A stretch of 64,000 nt of DNA from Fallopia convolvulus. Taxonomy: Eukaryota > Streptophyta > Magnoliopsida > Caryophyllales > Polygonaceae. The notes under the pieces were generated by a model. It searched no databases and had not been told where the DNA came from. It was given only the letters and a program-made list of their open reading frames with translations. Every line of letters begins with the position of its first letter. The stretch's first letter is position 1. Shown piece by piece: positions 53,717 through 62,315 of this stretch. The stretch spans positions 70,771,520 to 70,835,519 of the forward strand of contig OZ024720.1 in NCBI GenBank assembly GCA_964016875.1, read 5' to 3'. The translations under genes and the position numbers were made by a program.

Positions 53717-54939
53717 AGGTGGGAGTGGAGAAAGATAGTGACAACTTATAGTGGAGATTCGGATCCTTCACATATTTTACTTTATATTATAAATTCTTAG
53801 ATTAATAATACTCTTTTTTTATAAGGTTCAGACTTGGTAATTTGAGAGGCGGTAAGAAAACGGCTAAGTGAGTAGTTAAAAGCAAGCAGGAATAGTTAGA
53901 AAAGGTACAAATCTCTGAAAAATAAGAACTAAGAAAAATTTGAGATCGGGTGAGTAAATCACTATAAGAATAGCGCCGCAGGCAGGAGGTCAACCTCTCT
54001 TGAACGTGCGAAATGGACAACTAACGGTCCCTCCACCGAGATGAAGAATCTTAAAAAACGTCAGAGCACCAAGCGACATGACCCAATACAACTCGGTTCA
54101 ATGCCAAACTCAGCTCCATCTCTTCGAAAAATTAGTACATAAAATAACCCATTCTTTCTTAATCAAGTTATTAATTTTGTAAGCTTACATCATTAAAAAG
54201 ATAGGGAATATATTATGTAACATATATACTCTTATTAAAATAGTACAAAAGTTGTAGCTAAGTTGAAGGTGTCAACGTCTAGCTCTAGCCAAATTGCATG
54301 GTTAAGGAATGGCCAAGTATCAAATGCCGTTGAAAATCGACTTTATTTCTTCTTCGTTAGGGCACGACAATTTTGTTATTTTTTTCCCCAAAGAGAATAA
54401 GCTAATTCTACTACGTTTTTTGATGTTCATATTTGGAAAAAATTGTCTACAAACATTTATGAAATTACAAGATCTTGAGTGATTTTTGTCTTCATCAAGA
54501 ATCTTGCTTCATGACATGATCGATGCATTTTTTTTTGTTTTCTTTATTTTACAATCAGTCTCATCTACAAGTATATATGAGCAAGGTTAGCTAAAACGGT
54601 TTTTCTAACTCGTGTTCTAAAAACATAGTTTAAAAATACTAGATATAGAAACTAAAAGTAGGCTTCTTATCTTATATCATAAAGTCATATGATATAAAGA
54701 CCGTTATTTTAAAAACTAAGTTAAGGTAATTCTTCTGTTTTCATCTCCATCCACACTATCTCCCTTCATCTCTAGCCAAATGACCTCATTGATCGTTTTC
54801 TCTGTCTTGTTGTATAGCCTTGAATTTCGCCGTTCATGCCACTACTTCTACCAACAAGGTTAAAGTCGAATATTCAACTGTCTATAGGCCTAAAAACATA
54901 ATGAATTCTCGAAATTTTACTGTACACAAAGATTTCGAT

Positions 54940-55091
54940 CTTATTCATGACTTCTAAAAACATGTTGACTTCTAAAAATTTCGCCTTTTGTTCATATTTG
55001 TACTCCTTTTAATTCTTATTTATGACTTCTAAAAATATGTTGACTTCTAAAAATTTCGCCTTTTGTTCATATTTGTACTCCTTTTAATTCA
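54940..55091. repeat. Two tandem 75-bp units
   Basis: Both contain 'ATGACTTCTAAAAA.ATGTT', 'GACTTCTAAAAATTTCGCC' and 'TTGTTCATATTTGTACTCC'; nearly identical, so recent. Confidence 0.85.
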
Positions 55092-55134
55092 TTACGTCTT
55101 ATACTCTTATCATTGTACATACTCCATAGTCAAA

Positions 55135-55300
55135 GTTCTAAAAAATGCAAAGTGGATCCTGAACAAAGAGAGTTCGCCTAACACCTAGGCGGCTAGAGAA
55201 GTTGCCTAAGCAGTCCTAAACGGAATTGACAACTAGGCAGATCAAGACCTTTCAAAACCTAGGTAAAACCTAAACAAGATTTTTAGGACAATGTCCATTG
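55135..55300 (+). repeat. Dispersed CCTAGGCGG-type repeat
   Basis: Blocks 'GTTCTAAAAAATGCAAAGTG', 'CACCTAGGCGGCTAG', 'GCAGTCCTAAACGG' and 'CAAAACCTAGGTAAAACC' relate it to 4500-4690. Its end is TTTTTAGGACAATG. Confidence 0.55.
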
Positions 55301-56180
55301 TCCATAGTAAAATAAAAATTGAATTGATTGGCATGAGTTATATAACTAGGGTTGGACATACATCTTCTTAGTGGGGAGAGTGTTATCCATTATCGACCTA
55401 GCTCAAGCTCCTTAAGGTTGGATATGGATATACAAGATCAATGACCATCAATATGAGACAAAATCTGATTGGGCCCACACGATTTGAGCGGGCACTGGTG
55501 GGCCCAATTTCCATGGCCGCTTTTTGGGAGAGACAAAGAACTAGAGACACGTCATCATCTTTTTTTTTTTTTTTTTGCGATCTTATATCAAATTATTTGA
55601 AGTGCATAGCTCAAAATAATTATGAGCATATCTAAGCATGGGCTCCATCGTGTGGAAGCCAGCTGAACTTGACAATATCCGGTTGGATCCTACAACTTCG
55701 GCTTCAAAATCACAACAATAATATTGACCCAGTATAACACTCCTACCATAATAGTATGACACATTAAGAGGAAAAGATACGTTCGACAAACCTAAGAAAA
55801 ACATTAGTCAAGAAAATCAACAACAAAATATCTAAAAACCTAAAGAAAATCCGCCTTAAACGGTGTCTGGATCTAAGAACTACGCACTTTTACCCTGAAA
55901 AAATCGAAAGTGTTTTCAAAAATCCCCAAAAAAGGAAACGAAACAAAAAAAAACCACTCTAGCCCGACAACTTCAACTTCAAGATTAATTGTGTATATAT
56001 AGTTGTTCGGTTTTTCTATTAGAGTATAGGATAAGAATCTAGATTTGGAAATGAAAATTCTAAATTGACAAAATGACAAGCACAAATTGCTTCAAAACAA
56101 GTTTAAGTTCATAATTTCTTTCTAAAACTAACTTTTTTTTTCCTATTTAGTATTCTCTAAAGAGGTTAGAAAAATCGCCC

Positions 56181-56305
56181 CACATGGAGTGACCTAGTAG
56201 TGGTAAGATCGAGGCATGGGGACGTTGGAAGGTCCCAAGTTCGATCCTTGCCTCCACTCCTACACTTGAGTACAAAAACAAGTCTCATCTTTCTTCCTAC
56301 CACTA
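56181..56305 (+). mobile_element. tRNA-derived SINE
   Basis: The A-box-like GACCTAGTAGTGGTAAG and B-box-like CCCAAGTTCGATCCTTG lie about 40 bp apart, a tRNA-like head. A 26-bp near-perfect direct repeat (starting TTTAAGTTCATAATTTC) lies at about 56102 and 56309, the right copy close to the SINE end, the left about 50 bp before the head. Target duplication is therefore uncertain. Confidence 0.65.
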
Positions 56306-56638
56306 AGTTAAATTTAAGTTCATAATTTCTTTCTAAAAAAAAGTCAGAAAATCGATAATTATATTGTTACGCTCCTCTAACTTCAATTCATACATTAATC
56401 ATCATCTTGTGATAACATATTACAATATGATTTTACAAATAACAAGAGAAATTAAAGGTCAGGTTAGTTACTTATTAATCCTTTCTTAATCGATATAGGT
56501 TAAAAAGATTATAATTGTGATACTAAGAATCTGGTTAGGACAATAAATCGGATTAGAGATAAGATCAAATTAATTTATCAGGAAAAATATGTAAGTCAAC
56601 TCAAATATCAATGTTTTCATCTAATAGTTGTGGATAAT

Positions 56639-57022
56639 TGTTAAGAATCCAAGTAGGATCCCTAACGCTTGGCTAAGAGCTTTGGAAGATAAGACTACAA
56701 TTAGGGCTAAAAGAAAATTCTTATTAATCAATGATCTCTCCTGACAGTTTACAAGATACTTAAATAGCCCAAGGATGATTCAATAAAAGCGACTCGGGAA
56801 AGAATCACCCTAAAAGAAAACCCGAGAAGACCGATAACAGCTAATCCGTACACGGTAACATGAAAAACCCTAATTTAAACAATAAAATATCTTATAAAAA
56901 TAAATCAACCCCGCAGCTTTGCTGGGGGTTTCCTGACGCGAGCCGATCTTCTCGGCTTAGGCGTCTCCCATGGACCGTCGTCCTCTGCTGAGCCAGGTTG
57001 TGTCATATCATGAGCCGTATCA
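56639..57022 (-). repeat. 3' LTR of the chromovirus
   Basis: 384 bp, TG...CA ended (TGATACGG ... TTCTTAACA on the minus strand). It lacks five bases present in the other LTR near 62252. Confidence 0.95.
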
Positions 57023-57023
57023 A

Positions 57024-57037
57024 TCTCCCCCCCCCCG
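57024..57037 (-). other. Polypurine tract
   Basis: On the minus strand, ten consecutive G and then AGA lie one base before the 3' LTR. This is the primer for plus-strand DNA synthesis. Confidence 0.85.
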
Positions 57038-57126
57038 ATCAAATCAGGCTTGTCCTCAAGCCGTAAGTCAGGAAACGAAAGGCAAATCTGATCAGCCGGC
57101 TCCCAGGAAGCTGCGGCCCCATCGGC

Positions 57127-58422
57127 TCACTCTACAAGCCACTCAGTACGGGCCGTACCATCAACCAAAACGTCACGAGATGCCATTGCACGCACGGGTC
57201 GGGACACGGGGCGTCCCTGCAAGAACTCAGAAGGCAAAGGCGTCGGTTCGACCTTGGAGCCGTCCGTGAGGAAAGGACGAAGTAAGGACACGTGAAACAC
57301 ATTATGGATGCGTGCCGACTCAGGTAACTGCAAACGATAAGCCACAGGTCCGACGCGCTCAATGATCCGAAATGGCCCATAAAAGCGGCGAGCTAATTTC
57401 GCGGACAAAGGTCGAGCCACAGAATGCTGCCTGTAAGGTTGTAGCTTAAGGAGAACATCATCACCCACTTGGAATTCCACCTCTCGGCGGTGACGATTAG
57501 CCTGAGATACCATGCGCTGTTGCATTTTGGCTAAATTGGACCTAATCAACTCTAACATCTGCTCACGGTCCTGAATTGCCATTGTGGCGGGCGAGGGCGG
57601 TCCGGTCGGCAAGGTCACGCGCACTAAAGGCGGCGCATCACGTCCATATAAAGCCTTGAAAGGCGACATGCCGAGGCCTTCATGAAACATAGAATTCAGC
57701 GCAAGCTCAGCCCAAGATAAATAATCAGCCCAACGCCTAGGCCGGCCCTGCGTGATGGCGCGCAGATACTGCTCCATCCCTCTATTCTTGACTTCAGTCT
57801 GGCCATCTGATTGTGGATGGTAAGCGGAGGTGTAGTGCAATTTAGTCCCGCTCAAACGATGCAGATCAGCCCAAAATGCTGCCCGAAAGATCGGATCCCT
57901 ATCGGAAAGAATAACTGATGGGATACCGTGGTGCTTAACAACAATGTCAACAAACACCGACGCCACTTTGGGTGCGTCATAGGAAGGACCAAGTGCGCCA
58001 AAGTGACAATACTTCGAAAGGCGGTCCACCACCACAAGAATAGTCGTGTAACCTCGAGAAGGAGGCAAACCTGTGATGAAATCCATCGACACCTCGTCCC
58101 AAACCTGCTGCGGGACTGGTAACGGTTGTAACAGGCCGGCGGGTTTCTGTGGACTGTACTTGGTGGACTGACATATTAAACAAGCGTCAACAAAGCGCTT
58201 GACATCCTTACGCATCCCAGACCAATAGAAAACAGTGGCAACCCTGCGGAAAGTACGATCAATGCCCGGGTGGCCTGCAGACGGTGTGGAATGAAACTCT
58301 GTAAGAATTTCGGCTTTCAGCGGCGAAACCGAGCCAATCACCAAACGAGTGCCGTAGTACAGAATATCGTCGTGTACTGAAATGGGGCGGACAACGTTCC
58401 GGCAGCCGCGGCTTGGTGCCAC
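57127..58422 (-). CDS. Integrase region of chromovirus pol (frame-shifted, truncated)
   Basis: Open frame of 431 residues. The HHCC zinc-binding region uses His44, His51, Cys81 and Cys84 (CLIC). The catalytic DDE triad is Asp114 (MDFITGLP), Asp174 (SDRDPIF) and Glu210 (GQTEVKNR). A GPF/Y-type domain follows, ending NVFHVSLLRPF. It inserts element cDNA into the host genome. It is in a different frame from the RT-RNase H frame (they overlap at 58338-58422), and no start codon is expected here, so a one-base change near 58380 has separated it from pol. The frame ends at a TGA (57127-57129) within the first strand of a chromodomain; the downstream codons up to the polypurine tract still resemble the rest of that domain. 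Confidence 0.88.
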   Translation of the reverse strand: MAPSRGCRNVVRPISVHDDILYYGTRLVIGSVSPLKAEILTEFHSTPSAGHPGIDRTFRRVATVFYWSGMRKDVKRFVDACLICQSTKYSPQKPAGLLQPLPVPQQVWDEVSMDFITGLPPSRGYTTILVVVDRLSKYCHFGALGPSYDAPKVASVFVDIVVKHHGIPSVILSDRDPIFRAAFWADLHRLSGTKLHYTSAYHPQSDGQTEVKNRGMEQYLRAITQGRPRRWADYLSWAELALNSMFHEGLGMSPFKALYGRDAPPLVRVTLPTGPPSPATMAIQDREQMLELIRSNLAKMQQRMVSQANRHRREVEFQVGDDVLLKLQPYRQHSVARPLSAKLARRFYGPFRIIERVGPVAYRLQLPESARIHNVFHVSLLRPFLTDGSKVEPTPLPSEFLQGRPVSRPVRAMASRDVLVDGTARTEWLVE

Positions 58423-60737
58423 GACTTCAAGTCAGCTAGCTGCTCATTCTCCAAACGCACACGCTGCAGAAGTGCTGGAATCGGAGCTGACATGGACAGA
58501 AATTGATTCAATGTGCTGGTGTCGTCAATCATGCATCGGGAGAGTGCGTCCGCCACTCTGTTGCTTGCGCCGGGCTTGTATTCAATGCGAAATTTATAAC
58601 CCATCAACTTCCACATGAAAAACTGCTGATCCGGTGTCTGAATGACTTGTGTAAGGAGTTCCTTGAGACTCTTCTGGTCACTACGAATCAGGAATTCACG
58701 AGCCAACAAATACTGTCTCCACTTCTGCACGGCGGAAACAATGGCAAACAACTCGCGGTGATATGCCGAAGACCCTTTGCGGTGGATTCCAAGTTTCTGA
58801 CTAAAGAAGGCCAATGGCCGATCACTCTGCATCAATACCGCACCAACGCCCTCATCTGACGCGTCAGTCTCAATTACGAACTCCTTGTCGAAGTCAGGGA
58901 GTTGTAGAACGGGCGGTGACATTATCGCGGACTTAAGCCGATCGAAAGTCGTCTGAGCCTCTGAAGACCACACAAATTTCTCTTTCTTAAGCAAATCAGT
59001 CAACGGAGCGGCTAACATGGAGTAATGCCGTATGAATTTTCTGTAATAACCTGTCAAACCTAGGAAGCCTCTGAGCTGCTTAACGGATTTCGGGGTAGGC
59101 CACTCGGCGATAGCTGAAAGCTTCTCCGGATCGGCAACTAAAGTACCCTGTGTTACAATATGGCCTAAGTACTCGACGCGAGGTGTAGCGAATGAACACT
59201 TCGAACCCTTGACAAAAAAATTATTGTCGTGCAGGGTACGGAGTACGACGTCGAGGTGCTTAGCATGTGCTGCCAAAGAGGAGCTATAGACAAGTATATC
59301 ATCAAAAAATACGATCACGAACTCACGTCGGAAGCGAGCAAAGATGTTGTTCATCGCAGCTTGAAAGGTGGATGGCGCGTTCGTCAGGCCAAAGGGCATC
59401 ACTAAGAATTCAAAGTGGCCGTCATGAGTGCGAAAGGTTGTCTTGTATATATCGGACTCATGCATCCGAATCTGATGGTAGCCTGAGCGTAGATCAAGCT
59501 TATTGAAAATCACGGCACGGCCCAGCTCGTCAAATAGCTCATCTGCTGTGGGAATAGGGAACTTATCAGCTACTGTAATGCCATTCAGTGCCCTGTAATC
59601 AATGCAAAACCGGAAGGTGCCGTCCTTCTTCTTGACCAAAAGAGTCGGTGAAGAGAACGGACTTGTGCTAGGCCGAATGATACCCTGATCTAGCATCCCC
59701 TGAACCTGACGTTCTATTTCTGTCTTCTGAAAGTGCGGGTAGCGGTAAGGCCTGACATTGACTGGCTTGGACCCTGGCTGAACATGGATGTGGTGGTCCC
59801 ATAACCTTGGCGGCGGTAGATCACCCGGAACGGCGAAGATGGCCTGATGCTGCTCAAGCACGGCGCGAATGGTCGTCGGAATGTCGTCCGGAATATCTAC
59901 TGGGCGCGCAGGCGGTGATTCTGTCACACGCACCACCTCATAGAACTCAGCAACTGATTCTGCCGCCCATAGTAAATGAAGCTCATGTACTGAAATCTGT
60001 TTCGGAGCCGGTCTGGAACCCTGCAAGAAAACCTCTTTATCTTCCCAAGAAAAACGCATCGTCAACTTAGCGTAATCCTGGGCAATTACTCCCAATGTTT
60101 GCAGCCACTGAACACCCAGCACCACCCGAGGACCATGTACAGCCAGAACAAAGAGATCCACAGAGAACGAGTAGCCCTGTAACTCAAGAACTGTCGCTGC
60201 GCACTGATGCCCGCAGAGGAGATACGCACCATTGCCCACAAATACACGAAACGGCGTCACAACGGTGAGTGGTAACTGTAGCTTCTCTGCAATGCTTGGG
60301 TGAATGAAATTATGGGTGCTGCCCCCATCAATCAGAACCTGAACCTGTGTGTCCCGAATAGTGCCAGGCATGCGAAGCGCACGTGGGTTCGGTAAGCCTT
60401 CCATGGAATGAATGTAGGAGATATCAGCAGCCACTGCTGTCTCATCCGGCGCTTCCTCTTGACATTCGCCCTCATCGTCCTCATCACAGCTAAGCACAGC
60501 CAGAAAGCGTGGAGTGCAGCGGTGTCCCCGGGTGTATTTCTCGTCACAATTGAAACACAAGCCTTTCTTAGTACGTTCGCCACGCTCAGCTTTAGAAAGA
60601 CGGCGAATTGGAAGATTAGAGTAATTACCGGGAGGGTTGGCGGGAGTGTGCACTCCCGGTGCAGGCGAGGTCGTGTGTGCCGGTGTTGCGGCCGTAGACG
60701 AAGGCAGGGACGGGGCTGGCTTGTAGGCGTTCGTCTG
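58338..60737 (-). CDS. Gag zinc knuckle, protease, reverse transcriptase and RNase H region
   Basis: Minus-strand frame open from just after the TAG at 60738-60740. The 771-residue part listed from 60653 has a zinc knuckle (CFNCDEKYTRGHRC, residues 33-46), an aspartic protease active site (LIDGGSTH, 107-114), and an RT with the FFDD catalytic box (449-452) and 'MPFGLTNAPSTF'. It also has an RNase H with Asp597, Glu634 and Asp659. Order PR-RT-RH-INT is Ty3/gypsy. It shares the frame with gag across a single TAG, so the ancestral product was probably one Gag-Pol polyprotein. The C terminus leaves the conserved frame about 14 residues before its stop at 58338. Not capable of supplying integrase in frame as read. 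Confidence 0.9.
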   Translation of the reverse strand, partial: QTNAYKPAPSLPSSTAATPAHTTSPAPGVHTPANPPGNYSNLPIRRLSKAERGERTKKGLCFNCDEKYTRGHRCTPRFLAVLSCDEDDEGECQEEAPDETAVAADISYIHSMEGLPNPRALRMPGTIRDTQVQVLIDGGSTHNFIHPSIAEKLQLPLTVVTPFRVFVGNGAYLLCGHQCAATVLELQGYSFSVDLFVLAVHGPRVVLGVQWLQTLGVIAQDYAKLTMRFSWEDKEVFLQGSRPAPKQISVHELHLLWAAESVAEFYEVVRVTESPPARPVDIPDDIPTTIRAVLEQHQAIFAVPGDLPPPRLWDHHIHVQPGSKPVNVRPYRYPHFQKTEIERQVQGMLDQGIIRPSTSPFSSPTLLVKKKDGTFRFCIDYRALNGITVADKFPIPTADELFDELGRAVIFNKLDLRSGYHQIRMHESDIYKTTFRTHDGHFEFLVMPFGLTNAPSTFQAAMNNIFARFRREFVIVFFDDILVYSSSLAAHAKHLDVVLRTLHDNNFFVKGSKCSFATPRVEYLGHIVTQGTLVADPEKLSAIAEWPTPKSVKQLRGFLGLTGYYRKFIRHYSMLAAPLTDLLKKEKFVWSSEAQTTFDRLKSAIMSPPVLQLPDFDKEFVIETDASDEGVGAVLMQSDRPLAFFSQKLGIHRKGSSAYHRELFAIVSAVQKWRQYLLAREFLIRSDQKSLKELLTQVIQTPDQQFFMWKLMGYKFRIEYKPGASNRVADALSRCMIDDTSTLNQFLSMSAPIPALLQRVRLENEQLADLKSWHQAAAAGTLSAPFQYTTIFCTTALVW

Positions 60738-61847
60738 CTATGGCCGACGTGAGCCGGTGGATGTCGCGGCTGTCTCGTCGAAGGATGCGGCCAACTCCTT
60801 GGCTAGAGCGAACGCTTGCGGCAGAGACGTCGGGTTCCGTAACCGCAAGTCGCGTTGCACCGGTTGCTTCAAGCCAGATGTGAATATAGATATCAGCATG
60901 GGTTCGGGAACATTCCGAACCTTGTTGAGCAGCGCCTCAAACTCGGATTGGTACTCATGAACAGATGTACGCTGCTGAAGCTTGGAGAGGAGGTCGAGGT
61001 AGTCCTCATAGTATGTGGGATCAAAACGCTGCTGAACCGCTTGTAAGAATGATTGCCATGTCTCGCCCATCCGATTCAGGCGTTGATAGCGGAACCAATC
61101 CGACGCCGGGTGATCAATAAACATGCCAACAAGACGAAGACGATCATAGTCGGCAGTATTATAATAATCAAAGAAAGACTGAATGCGAAAGATCCAACCT
61201 TGGGCATCGGATCCGTTGAAGCGAGGCGCGTCAACGCGGATCCGAAGCGGTGAGTCGTGACCATGCGGTGCGCGGAAACCCACGCCATTAACGCCATAAG
61301 GAGGGTCGGCCTGTGGATGAAAGCCGAAGGGTTGCGGACCCGAAAACCCGCCCATACCGTGTGACGGCGGAGGTGCGTACCCTGACATAGCGGACGATGG
61401 GGCGGCGAAGGGCGATGTGGCCTGCTGGTGGTAGCCGTCGAAAGGGCTGGACCCGAAGGGGAACGCCGGATGTTGGCCCTCGAACCCTAGCTGCAGCGCC
61501 AAGAACGCTGGCGGCCCGGTCCCGTGCGAGAATCTTCCGGCGAGGGCGCCGGTCGACTGGCCTCCAATCCCACCGGCGAAAACGCCGATCGATGGGTCGC
61601 CGCCCGTCGTAGCCGGCATGGAGAGCGCCTGGGATGGTGCGAGTGGCAGATGCGCGAACGGCACGGACCCCGCAGGCGGTGGCGCGCTGAACTCGAAATT
61701 AGGGTTTGCGGATGTGGATGCGGCGGCGGACGACGGGGGGCCCGACGCGGGTGGTTTCGCGTGGCTGCGCAGCGATGCCGAGAGTTCCTCAAGGAGGGAG
61801 CGGTCCCGTTGCCGATCGTCCGTCAACTGTAACACCATATCGCTCAA
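60738..61847 (-). CDS. Gag of the chromovirus
   Basis: Up to 369 residues, with a Pro/Ala/Gly-rich N-terminal half and a retrotransposon Gag domain (about residues 200-350, including 'DWFRYQRLNRMGETWQSFLQ' and 'EYQSEFEALLNKV'). It forms the virus-like particle in which reverse transcription occurs. The first in-frame ATG is codon 4. An upstream ATG at 61896 lies in another frame that stops after 15 codons, hinting at a further indel near the true start. Gag ends at TAG (60738-60740), after which the same frame continues into the zinc knuckle. Confidence 0.85.
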   Translation of the reverse strand: MSDMVLQLTDDRQRDRSLLEELSASLRSHAKPPASGPPSSAAASTSANPNFEFSAPPPAGSVPFAHLPLAPSQALSMPATTGGDPSIGVFAGGIGGQSTGALAGRFSHGTGPPAFLALQLGFEGQHPAFPFGSSPFDGYHQQATSPFAAPSSAMSGYAPPPSHGMGGFSGPQPFGFHPQADPPYGVNGVGFRAPHGHDSPLRIRVDAPRFNGSDAQGWIFRIQSFFDYYNTADYDRLRLVGMFIDHPASDWFRYQRLNRMGETWQSFLQAVQQRFDPTYYEDYLDLLSKLQQRTSVHEYQSEFEALLNKVRNVPEPMLISIFTSGLKQPVQRDLRLRNPTSLPQAFALAKELAASFDETAATSTGSRRP

Positions 61848-61905
61848 CTTAGCGACGGTGTCGAAAAGGGAGGCGTGCGCCGCCGGTGTTGGTCATGGTG
61901 TTCGT

Positions 61906-61921
61906 AGATGAAAGCACCAGT
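61906..61921 (-). other. Primer binding site
   Basis: ACTGGTGCTTTCATCT directly follows the 5' LTR on the minus strand. TGGTGCTTTCAT is a primer-site form seen in plant Ty3/gypsy elements; the tRNA was not identified here. Confidence 0.6.
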
Positions 61922-62310
61922 TGTTAAGAATCCAAGTAGGATCCCTAACGCTTGGCTAAGAGCTTTGGAAGATAAGACTACAATTAGGGCTAAAAGAAAA
62001 TTCTTATTAATCAATGATCTCTCCTGACAGTTTACAGGATACTTAAATAGCCCAAGGATGATTCAATAAAAGCGACTCGGGAAAGAATCACCCTAAAAGA
62101 AAACCCGAGAAGACCGATAACAGCTAATCCGTACACGGTAACATGAAAAACCCTAATTTAAACAATAAAATATCTTATAAAAATAAATCAACCCCGCAGC
62201 TTTGCTGGGGGTTTCCTGACGCGAGCCGATCTTCTCGACTTAGGCGTCTCCGATCCCATGGACCGTCGTCCTCTGCTGAGCCAGATTGTGTCATATCATG
62301 AGCCGTATCA
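61922..62310 (-). repeat. 5' LTR of the chromovirus
   Basis: 389 bp, TG...CA ended, near-identical to 56639-57022. It should carry the Pol II promoter and poly-A signal; TATCTTATAAAAATAAATCA-like sequence (62170-62189, plus strand) is the AT-rich candidate region. Confidence 0.95.
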
Positions 62311-62315
62311 ATAAT

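Larger units (their letters stand above)
53720..56638. other. Intergenic DNA upstream of CYP707A
   Basis: Contains tandem 75-bp units (54940-55091), a CCTAGGCGG-type repeat (55135-55300), a poly-T tract (55560-55577) and a SINE (56181-56305). No intact gene; short open frames near 55441 and 55583 have no domain. Confidence 0.45.
56639..62310 (-). mobile_element. Full-length Ty3/gypsy chromovirus-type LTR retrotransposon
   Basis: 5672 bp on the minus strand: LTR (61922-62310), primer site, gag, zinc knuckle, protease, RT, RNase H, integrase, chromodomain remnant, polypurine tract, LTR (56639-57022). The exact 5-bp duplication ATAAT flanks it (56634-56638 and 62311-62315). The LTRs differ by three substitutions and one 5-bp indel, so the insertion is recent. 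The coding region carries an in-frame stop between gag and pol, a frame change before integrase and a stop inside the chromodomain, so the copy is probably non-autonomous. Confidence 0.96.

Noticed and set aside
56970..57269. 99-residue plus-strand frame
   Set aside because: Antisense of the chromovirus integrase end and LTR.
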